64,000 bases of DNA from Sipunculus nudus (lineage: Eukaryota > Annelida > Sipuncula > Golfingiida > Sipunculidae). Shown here one piece after another: positions 24,165 to 37,404 of the stretch; position 1 is the stretch's first letter, and each line of letters begins with the position of its first letter. The position numbers and the translations under genes are program-made. A model generated the notes under the pieces. That model was given only the letters and a program-made list of their open reading frames with translations. It was not told where the DNA came from and made no database searches. The stretch is from the NCBI GenBank assembly GCA_026874595.1, contig CM049307.1, positions 53,071,870 through 53,135,869 on the forward strand, given 5' to 3'.

Positions 24165-25800
24165 CGGAATAACATTTTCATTTTGTTTGAAAAGACAGCA
24201 CACCGGTCAGTTATACTGTGTGTCTGAGGGGTGTTAGTCAATCCCTGGACCCTATTGGCCCATGCTAGATCAGGTTCGACTTTTTACCGAAACTAGCCTC
24301 TTTCACCGGAACTGACAGGAACTGACCGGAACTGACTTTAAAATATATTAAATTACATTTAATTTACATTTTCTATTTCCATATTCTCAGACAATGTGAA
24401 AAATATTGTAATACAGTAACAACACAACATAATAAACACGATAAAATACAAGGTTTTGTGAAATGATCATAACATAAAAGTACCTCATTTTCCATTTATG
24501 GTCATTTGTAAATATTTGTTCAGTTTTATAAAATCTTTCAATTTTTATGTTAAGTGGACAATTTCATGTAATTTTCAATTAAATTTATATTTGGACAAGT
24601 ATAATTTCCTCAGTAAAATTATAATATTTTCAGCATCTTTTCCAAAACAATTTTGAATATTCTGAACAGACAGTTAAAGCAGAATGACAGAATTTTAGAA
24701 TGAAAGAAACCATGCTGATTAGGCCATCACCCTCTGATCTGTTTTTGTTTTTTGTTTTTTTTTTTTTTTTGAGCAACTGCAGGGTGTGATGAGCTGATTA
24801 GGGGTGCTAATGACTGGCTGGCTGCCCTCACCCCTAGGCTTGTCACTCTGAGCTGTTGAGACTTTAATGAGTTTGCTCATTGATGCTTTTTTACTGGTTG
24901 TCAGGATAGTTCTTAGTGAATAAAGAGAAGACATATTTTCTGCAGCTCTATACAAGGAAACCCCCCACTTTACTGTGCAAAACTTTGAGTGAAACATTTA
25001 ATTTAATATTTGAGAAAGCAGTTTATTTTGACATTTTGACTTAATTATCATAAATATGATAAAATACATCAGCAGCTGAAAGACACCATCTAGCGCTGTC
25101 AATTTATGACGAAACATGTAGAAAGTTGCAAAGTATACATTAATAAGTTTATATAAAATGTTCTGCCATTGTAACATCATGTCCTAAATATTGCCAAAAA
25201 ACGATGGGCGCCCCTTGGTGGGACAAATTTTATTGACTGGAAGGGCCTATATATATAGCAGCATCCCCACAGGAATATTTGTTAGTATTTGTAGATTCCT
25301 GATGGCCCAGGTATTAAAATTAATGCAAAAAAAAAATATGTTAAAAAGAAAACTTCTCCTTAGCGTTCATATAATTATTTCTGAATTTAAATTTCAAATA
25401 TGGTACATGTGCAACACTAAGAGATAAATAAATCTAACAATCCAAGGTGATGACTGAAATGTTCAAGGCATTCCATGCATTTGTCATGAATAAATAAGCT
25501 GTTTGAATGAATTCTTACTCAAACTGATCATGATTGACTGTATAGTGAAATTTCACATTTATTTTTCAAATGGTACAAATTGTAATCATTAAACCCAGCA
25601 ACTTGATGCTTAACATCGATAGGTCCAGATGAAATAGATTTTAAAACCGGAGTCATGAGCTGTTGGTCACTGTCTTTGTAATAATATGTGTGTTCTTCAA
25701 GTCAGTTCCAGTACCATTTTAAGCAGATCCACGCAAGATATTGGTAGTCACACTTGGTTATAACTCATCAAGTTATGTTATTATAAAGGCTGTTGCTATT

Positions 25801-25816
25801 GGTCCGGGCCCGGACC
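25801..25816. repeat. perfect 16-bp palindrome GGTCCGGGCCCGGACC
   Basis: The palindrome lies within the TIR element, upstream of a 73-bp satellite whose units also carry CCGGAC words. It may be the end of a second, nested element. Confidence 0.85.
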
Positions 25817-25984
25817 CATTATGCAGCCGGCTATTCGTCCGGCACTTCCTGTGCACATGCGCAGTTGCACCGTTATGCAGAAGTGCCGGGCGCAGACTAT
25901 GCAAAGCTAATGGTCCGGCACTCTTTGAATCTGGCTCAGTACCGGTACTTCATATAATATACGCACGGCGCGGCAGTGAGTGCC

Positions 25985-26355
25985 GGACCCGCAACAATTG
26001 AGGTAATGGTTCGGCAGTTTTATCTTATGTCACTTATAAAGCAAAAAAGACACTGCCGGATCCGCATCAATTGAGCTATTCGTCCCGCAGTTTTATTTTA
26101 TGTCACTTAAATAGTAAAAGAGACGGTGCCGGACCCGCAACAACTGAGCTATTCGTCCGGCAGTTTTATTTTATGTCACTTATAAAGCAAAGAAGACACT
26201 GCCGGATCTGCATCAATTGAGCTATTCGTCCGGCAGTTTTATTTTATGTCACTTAAATAGTAAAAGAGACGGTGCCGGACCCGCAACAACTGAGCTATCC
26301 GTCCGGCAGTTTTATTTTATGTTACTTATATAGTAAAAATAGTCAGTGCCGGACA
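25985..26355. repeat. 73-bp tandem repeat, about five units
   Basis: The word GCAGTTTTAT starts at 26014, 26087, 26160, 26233 and 26306, exactly 73 bases apart. Units carry GTCCGGCAG and GTGCCGGACC-type words in opposite orientation. Alternate units resemble each other more ('tataaagcaaa' against 'aaatagtaaaa'), suggesting a 146-bp higher-order unit. Confidence 0.85.
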
Positions 26356-26802
26356 GGTCACCAACCACGACGGCAGCCATAGCGTTTGAAACGTTTTGTC
26401 CTTCTCGATGCTGGATGCTGTTCTTGCAATGCCGTACGCAGAAATGGAGGCTGCTTTTTGAAGCCTCATTTAACAGCTTATTCACAGCCATTTTAGCGGG
26501 AGAACGCCGTCGCTGGCACAGCACGGCTCAGTTTGGCTGTACCAGTCAAAACAAGATGCCCGTTTTCGGTTATCTGCGCAGTACGCCACTGCGCATGTAA
26601 ACCGGAACTAGTACGGAAAAATAGCTGCACGGCAGTATTCACGGGTCCGGAGCTCTAGACACTTCGTATTATAAAATATGTTTTAAAATAACATAACAAG
26701 TGCTTTATTTTTCTTTAAGTTCCGATAAAATGCAGTCAGTTTTGGTCAGTTCCGGTAATATGAACTCAGTTTCGGTCAGTTCCTGTAAAAAGTCGAGCCC
26801 TG

Positions 26803-28094
26803 CTAGATCGGTCCGTCATCCAGGCTGGACACATAGGACGCTGGTGTCCAGAGATGGACTATAAGTGGCAACAAAAGATCCTTTAATCTGAGATTTGGCC
26901 TTCTATATTTTATGTCAACAAGCCAATGTATCTTCCATACCTGTTTAAAACACCTGCAGATGATAACTTGCTGGAAATATACGAGACTCCAGAGTTCAGG
27001 CCTTGATATCAGTGGTCAATCCCAATGGATGCATGAAAAGATGGTCGATAATAGATGAATCGATATCCGCAAATTCGGAAAGATTCCAGAAATCTCGGAG
27101 AATACGATTCAATACAATCCTAAATGGCACATTTGTTTGAGATCATGGTAAATGGGCGTAGTTTCATTGACGCTATTTCCTTTTGCAATGTGAGGGGACA
27201 GGGAAACATTATTGTTAATAACTTATATTAATACATTGAAATCGGGAACTATTTTTATGGGGAAATTGCATTGGGGGGGGGGGGGGGGGATTGACATGAT
27301 ATATGCCCCCCCCCCGGGCCGCTTGTTCAAAAAGTGGAAGGGACATGTCCCCCTCACCCTTCCCCACCAAACTGCACCCGTGCGTTGTTTGCCGAAAAAA
27401 AACAAGGGATGCAGGCTGGGAGCAGTCCACAATATATAGCCTACTACCTCATTTATAGGTAATATATTATTATGGAACTTGAACTGGAGTGGGAAAAAAA
27501 GTTATAAAATGGTATATACACCGTCCACGTCTGAGCACCAAAAAAATTACAAAAAATTATTTAAATGTAACTGATGTTTCAATTAAACATGTAAAACAAA
27601 ACACCAATAAACATCAACAAATCATATATCTTACTTAAAAGATTAATGGTTGCTAAAATACAAGTATGTTTAAAATATTGGATGAAACATAGGATTTAAT
27701 AAACAGAACAAATACGTAAAACAGGTACGAAAAACAGTCAACAGAGCGCGAATATATATATTGTATGATTGACAATCTATGTAACACTTTACAATCATAC
27801 GTAATAAAATAGTTTGTTTTGCACCGCAAACATGTCTAATTTCCTCTGTATTTTTATTCCGTTAAAATAAAATTTTAAAAATTAAAAAAAAAAATTTGGG
27901 TAAAAAAATGCCACAAATCATGTTTTCATTTTATTTTACATGTAATTTTAATGTTTCGATGGAATGATCATTCTAAAAATCAATGGATCATCAACATTAC
28001 AAAGCATGTTAACTTTAGCTCTAGAAAGATTCACCTCATTATCATATCATTATCATATCTCTTACTCAATGTTGTGCAGAAGCACATTTGATAA
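26803..28094. other. no gene recognised
   Basis: AT-rich intergenic DNA with a poly-G run (27273-27289) and a poly-C run (27308-27316). The overlapping ORFs on both strands at about 27212-27439 read through these runs and are not credible genes. Confidence 0.5.
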
Positions 28095-29566
28095 CTAGAC
28101 ATTTCTTGGAACCACAGGTGCCATAGTATCACCAGACAATTTATCCCCCCCCCCCTTTAAGAATAGGCCCCCATCTTTAGCAGCATATACTGACACTTGG
28201 CAAGCGATCATAGTTCCATCTATCAACTTGAAATACAATATTTTTCACCAAATACGGGGGCCAAAATGGTGAATCACTCTTGAGAAAAGGGGAAGCATTA
28301 AATTTGTCATACCATTAAAATGGTAAGGTAAGTGGGGCCACCAGTCAGGTTGATGAGAAAACTCTCAAAGATGGATGTACATGCCAAAACTGTTGCAGAC
28401 CAATACATTGAACGTTTCCTCAGTTAAGAGCAATTTTCACCTAAAGCAAATACATGTACGAATGGACGCCGCACAAAAACTATAACAGGTGGTGTCCCCA
28501 GCCTTGAATATGAGATGGAGGTATCAAGGATCTAAGGACAGGCACATATTCAGGTCAATACGGCAAACCATTCCAGAAAAAGGGCATTAATTTATACTAT
28601 GAAAACAGTATGATAGGTGGCGCCACCTTTCTGCCACACGAGAAAAGGGGATTCATTTAATACTATTAAAAAAGTAAGGGAGGTGGCGCCACCTGTCAGG
28701 TTGATAAGAAAACTCTCCAAGATTGAGGTACATGCCAAATTTCAGACCAATACATTGAACCACTCCTGAGATATGAGAAATTTCAACTAAAACAAAGGTA
28801 AAGGTTGAATGACGCCACATGAAAACGATTGCAGATGGCGATAGCAGTTTTGAAAACAAGATTGACGTATCCAAGATCAATGGACATGCACAATTTCAGA
28901 CCAATCTGTCCATTAGTTTTTTACTTATATAATGTTCACAATAATGTCAAGTGGCAATGAAAACAAGATAAGGACAAATGGCGCCACATGTCTTTCGCAG
29001 AAGACAAAGCTATCCAAGACCTTCAATCAATATGATTTTCACCATTTATGACAATATTCAAGGTCAAGGTCACACTCATGGGAAAGGTCATAACCCTGTT
29101 TTAAATATATATCATCTCATAACCCATACCTATGTATATGCATACTGTGAAAGAAATCTGTTCATCAGTTATTGACTTATTGACTATACTGTCAAGTTGC
29201 TATGATGGGGATATAAAACGGCACGAAAACAAGAAAAGAATAATAGGTGGAGCCACCAGTTTCCCGTACCTGACAACACTATCAAAGATCTTCGGTCAAC
29301 ATTTTTTTTGGATCAATTACTTTAATATTTCTTCAGATGTTTAAGAATTTAAGAATTTGTGTGATTTCCCCCCAAAATGGACCTTTTCTAGGTCACTCTC
29401 CTAGTAAAGGTCATGACCCATTTTTTAAAAGGCTTCGTCCTCTCACCAATATCTATTGGACATGTCAAGTTTTGTAAAGATTCGTGAAATATTGTTCGAG
29501 TTATCTCGCCTAAATAAATCTCTGCGGCCCAAACCATAGTATCCCGACTTTGTCTGGGGATACAAT
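28095..29566 (-). mobile_element. F1: Helitron2-like element
   Basis: CTAG (28095), an imperfect TGGAACC...GGTGCCA hairpin and GTATCACCAGACAA (28126-28139) mark the left end. TTGTCTGGGGATAC (29550-29563) is the near-perfect inverted copy at the right end and is the outer arm of a second hairpin (GTATCCCGACTTTGTCTGGG region). A poly-C run directly follows the left motif. The core has GGTGGCGCCACC boxes and 'aaggtcaaggtca'-like words. Confidence 0.7.
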
Positions 29567-31258
29567 AAAATGACTTGTTAATAATAGATTAAAACTCCCT
29601 AGAAATGTGTATTGAATCTGATTTGGACAACATGATTTGAACTGAATTGGATTATAGACCTATTGGAATGCAGTGGTACCTGTCTGAAAACCAACATAAA
29701 GTCTTGTAAGACCGCCTATTATGACCGCCCGAAAGCGAACCGAAAGCATTGAATTTCACCTTTTTTTAAATTGAGCGGTGTTAAAAGACCTCTGATTTAA
29801 GATCACTTTTTGCAAGTCCCATGGGTGGTCTTATTTAACAAGTTTCACTGTATATTTCACAGGTTTAACTGTATATATTTCCTATATGCAGTACAAAGCA
29901 ACAATACTGAGGCGACGCAGTGCACCGACTATTTTGAATCATATATATTAGGCAATAAGTGAGGAAGTAAATTATAAAAAATATGTATTTTCGCCTATAT
30001 CATGACTGCAGCTTTTTCTACCTCAAGCAGTGATAAAGGACTCGAGGCTGGAACGGAGTCTATTTTTTAGGGACTCGGACTCAAGGGACTCGGATTTGTA
30101 CTTGGAGTCCATCTCACAATGATAGGAACAAAAACATCCTACACGTGTGTAATAAACGTGTGCGAACTACTATAACACGATATTACAAAATAATATCACT
30201 GTATATATCAAGCTTCACCTATGGATATTGAGCTCTCTGTAATCAACCACTACAGTTAAATCATGGGTAGGCCTGTAAACTAAGTAAACTTTATAGGTAC
30301 ACACGATAAACTGAATTTTTCATTAAAATTGCTTTAGGAGGGTATTTGTTTATTGGGCTCTGACCTGGACTCGGGTTCCAAATAACTCGGACTCGAAGAA
30401 GGTGGACTTGGACTCGAACCTCAAGGACTCTGACTTGAACTCGGAGTAGTTTGAATTCGGACTTGCACGCGTCCGAAGGTGCGTATACTCGACCACATCA
30501 CTGAGTGGAGAGAGTAAATTGGACATAACCAGGAGCTAAATTATGGCTATTCTTTCACACTGTCAGTTCAGTTTTACTTTATACAAATGTTTACCAGCAA
30601 AACAATCCCAGCAAACGGTCTCATTTCCTCGCATACGGTTGTTTAACACCATTTGTGGTAAACACAGTCTGTTTACAATAACAAGGCCGCGTGACCGGAG
30701 GTCCGATTAAGGGGGGCAACACGCTGTGTTTCAGCCAGCAGAAACATGTATTACAATTTTTGGGCCAAGTCAGACCGGGCATCTCCTGATTGACACGTGC
30801 TTTGGCTCAGCAATGCACACAGCCCCACGCGCTGTGTTTATGTTAACACCTTTCATCTATTTTTAACATTTGTTTACAAGAGAAAGTAATCGGTTTCAGG
30901 ACAATATTTTGGCAGGTACAGATTTATTTTAAAGGGAAGAAGCTATTTTCGTGTTAACTCAACATGCCTTATGGGTGATTGGCCCCCCCTTAAAGTTTCT
31001 TTGCAATTAATTTTACCTTGCCATATTTTAATTGGAAGTGTGCACAACAAGGAGTAAATAATTTAATAACTGTAAACAGAAACTGCGGAAAAGACCATAT
31101 ATTCATTTGTGCCATTTTATGTAGAAGACTGGAACATATATTGAAAGCGAATGAAATGCGCCATTAATTGCGTTAAACAAAAACCTAGTAATAAAGAAAT
31201 TAACAACTGGCATTTGTTTTAACAAATATTCATACTTGTAATCTATACCATGAGTATA
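29567..31258. other. no gene recognised; degenerate GGACTCGGACT repeat
   Basis: Apart from a patch of 'ggactcgg' / 'gacttggactcg' repeats (about 30041-30480) I see no structure. Short ORFs have no domains. The patch at about 30600-30860 is more GC-balanced but not recognisably coding. Confidence 0.45.
30041..30480. repeat. GGACTCGGACT-rich degenerate repeat in two blocks
   Basis: Blocks at about 30041-30118 and 30355-30475 consist of variants of 'ggactcggactc', separated by unrelated AT-rich sequence. They may be the two ends of an old element. Confidence 0.5.
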
Positions 31259-31800
31259 CTAGGGACCCATGGGTCACGTCGCTCAGCTGAATTTGGGAAA
31301 ATATTAGCAAATGTAAAATATATATATATATATATATACCTACGTAAACATTCTTATTGCTTCTGTCATGGCTGTTATGAGAGGTTTGACCCGTGTCTTC
31401 TTGGACCAAAATACACAAAAACTAAAGTAAAATGCACTTACAGCTACTAATATGTTGCAGTTGTATTGTTAATAAGATACTTTTGCCATGGAGAAGAAGT
31501 TCATTGACCCATTGTCCCAGATACACATGCATGAGATTATTGTAAATGCATGAGGTCCAGGGACCGATCGAAGATCTAGGAAAAGGGGAAGGGGGTCCTT
31601 ATGATTTGTGCCCGCTGCTTTGGTATCATATTTTCAATTATGCTGGGGGGGGGGGGGGTGCTTAAAAGCCCCATAGCTCAGAGAATATGGGTAACAGAGA
31701 CCTAATTTCAAGTTCCCAAGGATATTTATCATGGTACTCGCTGGATGTTAGAAGATTCTAGGACCAAATTTTACGATTTGTGCCTTGTTAACAGACGACC
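31259..31800 (-). mobile_element. E1: family-E fragment
   Basis: It starts CTAG, then the GACCCATGGGTC palindrome (hairpin) and GCTCAGCTGA (about 31281-31290), the E left-end signature. Its interior at about 31620-31790 matches one unit of the ~155-bp repeat at 40240-41440. No right end is present. A TA microsatellite lies at about 31318-31338 and a poly-G run at 31645-31658. Confidence 0.55.
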
Positions 31801-31859
31801 GCATCTATAGAGGTCTCCAAAATAGAGAGAGAGAAACAAGGGACCCTTGGACCCACATC

Positions 31860-32136
31860 AATTTTAAACTCGCGCATCAAAAATTTGTATTTATGTTTTC
31901 AATAGAAACTTACCAATTTTGAGCTGTAGCTGCTCGGACATAAATTCTTTCAAGAAGATAAAATCATACAATTTCCTTTGTTATGTAGTGCTTTTACTTG
32001 TTTAGCAAAATAAATCTGCTATTATCATGCTCTTCCCTTAAAATTTGACATTTTTTTCTAAACATACCATAAAAATTAAAAAAAAAAAAAAATACTCCGC
32101 CCGCATTGATTTCTGAAAAAAAGTGCCTGAGAACCA
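31860..32136. mobile_element. second copy of MITE family I
   Basis: Its interior matches 8300-8520 and its right end has CCTGAGAACC like the copy at 15786. The left GGTTCTCAGA end is missing. It carries no A element, so it serves as the empty allele for the A1 insertion. Confidence 0.55.
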
Positions 32137-32302
32137 TACCTTTTTTTCATTTCGGCCTTAACAGAATTAATTTCTGGCATGTACATGGGAACTATATAGA
32201 GGAATATTTATGGTACATATTAGGAAAAACAGATGAGTGGTTTTGATATTAGGCAGTTTAAAATTGATGCGGGCGATGCCTGAGAACCATACCTTTTTTT
32301 TT

Positions 32303-33490
32303 GGCCTAATGCTTCAATGCTGGACCATTACTTTTCATGCAAATACACGTGTAACATGTATATGAACAATGCTAGTACTAAACATTTTGAATAAGAAACA
32401 ATTACACAAATTTCACTGCTGGAATTCTGGCATGGATGCACACAACACAAAAATGATTGTAGCTGGCACCACCAGTCTTGTATCAACGAAACTATCAGAG
32501 ATATATGTCCAATTTCAGACATATATATTACACCCCTCCTAAGAAATAAGCAGGGCCATACACTGTGCAAAAAATTGTTGTAGGTGGCACCACAAGTCTT
32601 GTATATGACAAAGCTAACCGAAATGTATAAATATGCCCAATTTCAGGCTGATATATCAAATTCCTCTGTAGAAATAAGCAGGCCAGACACTACGCAAAAG
32701 TCATTGTAGGTGGCGACACCTGTCTTTGGAACGAGAAAGCCATCAAAGGCGCATAGACAGGTCAAAATAACAGGCCAATACATCAAACTTACCTTGAGTC
32801 TGATGCACTGGGCTTACCATGCTTAGGTGAGAAAGGTAAGTTGCCCCGAGTGAACTGTGACAAATTGCTGACTCAAGCTGCTGCACTGAGTGAACTCTTG
32901 ACCTGCACCTGGCTAGACTGAGTAAACTTTTGACCTCTACCTGGCTGCACTGAGTGAACTCTTGACCTGCAGCATTATCTGACACAGTTGGCAATCTGTC
33001 AAAGCTTTAAATAGATCCAGGCTGAACGTTGGTGCCAAATCTGATGCAGTGGGCAGTCTACCAAAGCTATAAACAGAATGCAGCTACTGAACTGAGTGAA
33101 CTCTTGACCTATACCTGGCTGCACTGAGTGAACTCTTGCCTAATCTGATACAGTTGGCCATCTGCCGAAGCTATAAACAGATCCAGACTGACCTTTGGCC
33201 TGTTGCAAAATCTAAAATTGAATTGTAGTCACACCATTGCATTAGCTCGCAGATTGGCTCCACATGCAGCCCTGAGGGGCATGCCACCATTGAAATGATC
33301 ACATGATACTCATATGGTGATCAAATGCTACCCATGAGGTGATCACATTGTGCCCATGAGGTATTCACACGACACTCATGAGGTGATGACATGCCTTGTG
33401 CCTGTCAGCCCTGACTGAACTCTTGACATATATCTGGCTGCACTGAATGAACGGTGTTGACCTGTTGCCATATCTGAAACAGTTGGCAGA
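32303..33490 (-). mobile_element. A3: truncated family-A element
   Basis: It matches the interior of A2, including the tgaactcttgacctg tandem and the GATCACATG block. The left end keeps half of the hairpin (GGCCTAATGC) but the GCGAACCTGTG motif is lost, apparently by deletion between two AATGC words. The right end is absent. Confidence 0.65.
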
Positions 33491-33663
33491 GTTATTCACA
33501 TATAAATTTTATATCTAAATTTACAGTTATTGAAGCAGCAATAAATACTTTGATAAGACCTGGTACACCATCTGGTAATAGGGGGTTAGTTAATATGTTA
33601 ACTCTGGTTTTCTACATGTACACCCAAAACACACAGTAACACGTACACACTCTTGTATTATCT

Positions 33664-34032
33664 ACTTTATTATACTAAAAAGGCACTACCTACACTAAAT
33701 ACCTTATAAATTGATGGATAAACTACAGTAGTTAGGGTGAGCATGGACATCAAAATGGGTAATAACAAGAAGGATTGTATGGCATGTTTACCATCGTTAC
33801 TTCAAAGGTAAAGACATTAATCCTTGTTTACCATGATTAACCTCTCAGGGGTAAGGGAAACCCTGAAATACTATAGCGGCCATATCTCTCTACAGATTTA
33901 CAGTATTTCGTAAAAATTTGTTTTTAAGCACAACTAATTTCAGTTTACTTTAGTACCGTGGATGAACTGGGGTCACGGAAATGATGATTTGTAATGTCAT
34001 TTATGTCAAAATCTAAAATAAAAAAAAGTGCG
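33664..34032. repeat. family J repeat, copy 1
   Basis: It matches 41862-42110 plus about 42480-42585 ('gcactacct', 'gattaaccnct', 'ggtcatatctctctacag', 'atttgtaatgtcatttatgt'). The second copy is interrupted by a GC-rich segment. The function is unknown. Confidence 0.55.
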
Positions 34033-34047
34033 ACTCCGGGTATAAGA

Positions 34048-34175
34048 CAAGTGGTCCATGGGCCATGACGCTCAGCTAATTTTGACTGGGTGCTCATTTC
34101 CTATTATTAATTTTTTATATTGTGTGTGAGAATAGCCTATGGCTAATGTTACTGTGTTGAAAAATGGACAGAAAA
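34048..34175 (-). mobile_element. E3: fragment of a family-E left end
   Basis: CAAG, a GGTCCATGGGCCA hairpin variant and GCTCAGCT are present; the rest is short and abuts element F2. Confidence 0.45.
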
Positions 34176-35544
34176 CTAGATATTTCTTGGCACTGCAGGT
34201 GCCATAGTATCTCAAGACAATTAACCCCCCCCCCCCTCCCCCCAGCCCTTGATAAGATACATTTTACCTGTAAGTTTGGTGACTGTACCAACAATTTTTT
34301 TGAGTTATTGTCGTAATTTCATTTTAACATTATCGCTGCTATGACCTTGAACAAATGTATCAAGGTCATCCATGTTCAAATTTGACCTAGCCATTGATAA
34401 GATGCATCAAACTTGTGGGTTTGCTGACTGAACCTCAAATTCTTACAAAGTTATTCCGTTTAAACATCATTTTAGCAAGAAAACACCTTTGGCGCCACCT
34501 GTCTTTTGCAGAAAACAATGCTATCAATGATCTTATGTCAATTTGATTTTTGGACCAAACCATGCATCCCTCAGTGAGTTCACATCTGTGACCTTTAAAA
34601 ATGCATCAAGGTCATCCATATTCGAACTTTCACTAGCCCTTGATAAGATGCATCTAAACTGTAGGTTTGGTGACTATACCACAAATTCTTGTTGAGTTAT
34701 TGCCCTAATATCATTTGAGCATAATCGCTGCTGTGACCTTGAAAAAATGCATCAAGGTCATCCATGTTTGAACTTGACCTAGCCGTTGATAAGATGCATC
34801 AAACCTGTGGGTTTGGTGACTGTACCTCAAATTCTTAAAAGGTTTTTGCACTAATATCATTTTAGCATAATCGCTGCTGTGACCTTGAAACAAGGGACCC
34901 ATGGGTAACGGCGCTCAGCTGTTATATATGATAAAAAATATGATTTAAAAATGAGGCACATGCTTGTTTTGTGTGGAAATAAATATAAGCTGTATTATGA
35001 GTTGTGGGTGTTTAGCTTATGTATGATTTGATATTATCTTTGGAGACAAGGAAGAGGATTGATTTCATTTATTTTATTAACAAATGGAGTGCTATTGTCA
35101 CACAGATTTTGACTTGGCCATATAACTTATAAGCAGAACATATACTATAAGAGTTTAACTATTTATTAAAAATAATTACAAATTGTCCCAAATATAATTT
35201 TTATTAAAAATAATAAGAGAATCGTATATTTTTTATAATAAAATACAACTGAAATGATTATTAAAATAGTATCAAAGAATATATTCATGAATGCATTCAT
35301 GAATAATTTTGAAAGTATTTGCACTGGTATTCATTTACTTTCATTTTTACCTGAATTCCCATTCTTATGCAAGAAATTTTATAATGGAGTACATATTCAT
35401 ACATTTGCAAAGTATTCGCACCATGTCTGGTATTTATTCAGTTTTCACCAAACAATGATGTTGAGAATCCAGAATATACAAAATTCACACATTTAAATAA
35501 TGATCATAAGTACCTGGTTTTATGGCTTTTATTCATATTAAAAA

Positions 35545-37404
35545 CTAGATGTGTCGGTACGACACGAATGCCCCCGCCTGGGGCAAATTAGAAACATTTG
35601 TTAAATTTTGTAAAATTTTTCAAGTTCAGGAGGTGTTGTAATGTCAAAAGTAGGTCAAGAAGAGCAAAATGCAAACTCGATCTGTAACGGGTCATTATCA
35701 AGGAACACACCAAAAATCAGGCCAGTATGCAGGCATTGTGAAAAAAAAGTCTATTCATGTGCATTTTTCATAAAAATTTCTGTCTTTCATGAAATTTTTT
35801 ATGTTCAGGATCTGTCATATGGTCAAAAATAGGTTAACTGGGACGAAACGCGAACTCGACCTGTAAGTGGTCATTATGCGCCCACAGACCAGACATTGGG
35901 CCAGTATCTGTAAGCATTGCATTGCGAAACTAGAATATTAGCAAAACCTGGTAATCAGTTATAAATTTAAATTTGAGAGGTATGTACCATGTTTTATAAC
36001 AATCCACCAAATGCTTCCTGAGAAATATCCCCCTAAGTTTTTTTTTCTATACTAAGCTCTGTGACCTTGAAAAGTAGGTCAAGACCACCCATCTCTGAAC
36101 CTGACCAAGATTTTGTAAATATGATGCAAAAGCACTGAAGTAATGAAGTTCCTTAGTTGAATACCTTTGGAGATATCCTGCACAAAGGCCAAAATTGAAA
36201 AATCCGATAAAATTTCATTAAAAAATCAGGAATTGCAGGTGACGCCACCAAAACTGTGCAGCACGTACAGACCATCAGTCCCAATGATCATAGTAAGTTT
36301 TGTGAAAATCCACACAATGGTTCCTGAGATATAAGCTTCTGAGTGTTTTTCTATAATCAGCTCTAAAATGTAGAAAAATGGGTCAAGGTCACCCATCTTC
36401 GAACTTGACCGAGATTTTATCGATATACATCCTCACTGATGAAATAAATTCCAACGGTGAATCCTTTTAGAGATATCCTGCTCACAAGGTTAAAGTTAAC
36501 AGACGCGGAGCGGACGGACGGACGGACATCCGACAGACAGATGGACGGATAGCTTCGGTGACGACAATAGCCCATCAGCCTACGAGATGAGGGCTAAAAA
36601 CGGCTGTACATGTACATTTGTCATGAAAATTTATATTTTTCATGAAATTTTCTATGTTTAGGAGCCATAAAACAATCAAAAGTAGGTCAACCGGGACGAA
36701 ACGCGAACTCGATCTGTAACTGGTCATTATCTGCTTACACATAAATAATCAGGCCAATATCTGCAGGCATTGCGAAAAAAAGTCCGTACATGTGTATTTG
36801 TCATGAAAATTTCTATTTTTCATGAAATTTACTAAGTTAAGGAGCCGTAAATGGTCAAAAGTAGGTCAACCGGGAGGAAACGCGAACTCGATCTGTAACT
36901 GGTCAATATCTGCATACACACCAAAAATCAGGCCAATATCTGCAGGCATTGCGAAAAAAAGTCCGTACATGTGTATTTGTCATGAAAATTTCTATTTTTC
37001 ATGAAATTTTCTAAGTTAAGGAGCCGTAAAACGGTCAAAAGTAGGTCAACCGAGAGGAAACGCGAACTCGATCCGTAACTGGTCAATATCTGCATACACA
37101 CAAAAATCAGGCCAATATCTGCAGGCATTGTGAAAGAAAGTCCGTACATGTGTATTTGTCATGAAAATTTCTATTTTTCATGAAATTTTCTAAGTTAAGG
37201 AGCGTAAAACGGTCAAAAGTAGGTCAACCGGGACGAAACGCGAACTCGATCTGTAACTGGTCATTATCTGCCCACACACCAAAAATCAGGCCAATATCTG
37301 CAGGCATTGCGAAAAAAAGGCCGTACAACTGTTTGATCTCGGAAGGACGGAAGGACGGACATGGGTAAAACTACATGCCCCGGCCACTTTGTGGCGGGGG
37401 CATA
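35545..37404 (-). mobile_element. B3: family-B element nested in E2
   Basis: It starts CTAG (35545) with the perfect GTGTCG-GTA-CGACAC hairpin and ATGCCCCCGCC. It ends GGCGGGGGCAT (37393-37403). Tandem ~180-bp units fill the core, and G interrupts one of them. Confidence 0.8.
35930..36596 (-). mobile_element. G: innermost element of the nest, in B3
   Basis: It starts CTAG (35930) inside the B-core phrase 'gcattgcgaaa' and ends TAGCCCATC...GATGAGGGCTA (36569-36595), a ~27-nt inverted end, before A-run and 'cggctgtacatgt', the continuation of the B core. GACGGACGGAC microsatellite DNA lies near the right end. The left ATIR copy is not recognisable. Confidence 0.6.

Larger units (their letters stand above)
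24271..26802. mobile_element. 2.5-kb TIR element, hAT-like, with GGAACTGACC subterminal repeats
   Basis: The left end is CAGGTTCGACTTTTTAC (24271-24287). The right end, read inverted, is CAGGGCTCGACTTTTTAC (26785-26802). Both are followed inward by repeated (C/G)GGAACTGAC words. CTAGAT flanks both sides (24265-24270 and 26803-26808) but a full 8-bp duplication is not clear. Inside are a 16-bp palindrome and a 73-bp satellite. No transposase ORF is visible. Confidence 0.65.

Noticed and set aside
27212-27439. Overlapping ORFs on both strands at a poly-G/poly-C region
   Set aside because: They consist mainly of homopolymer translations; no conserved motif.
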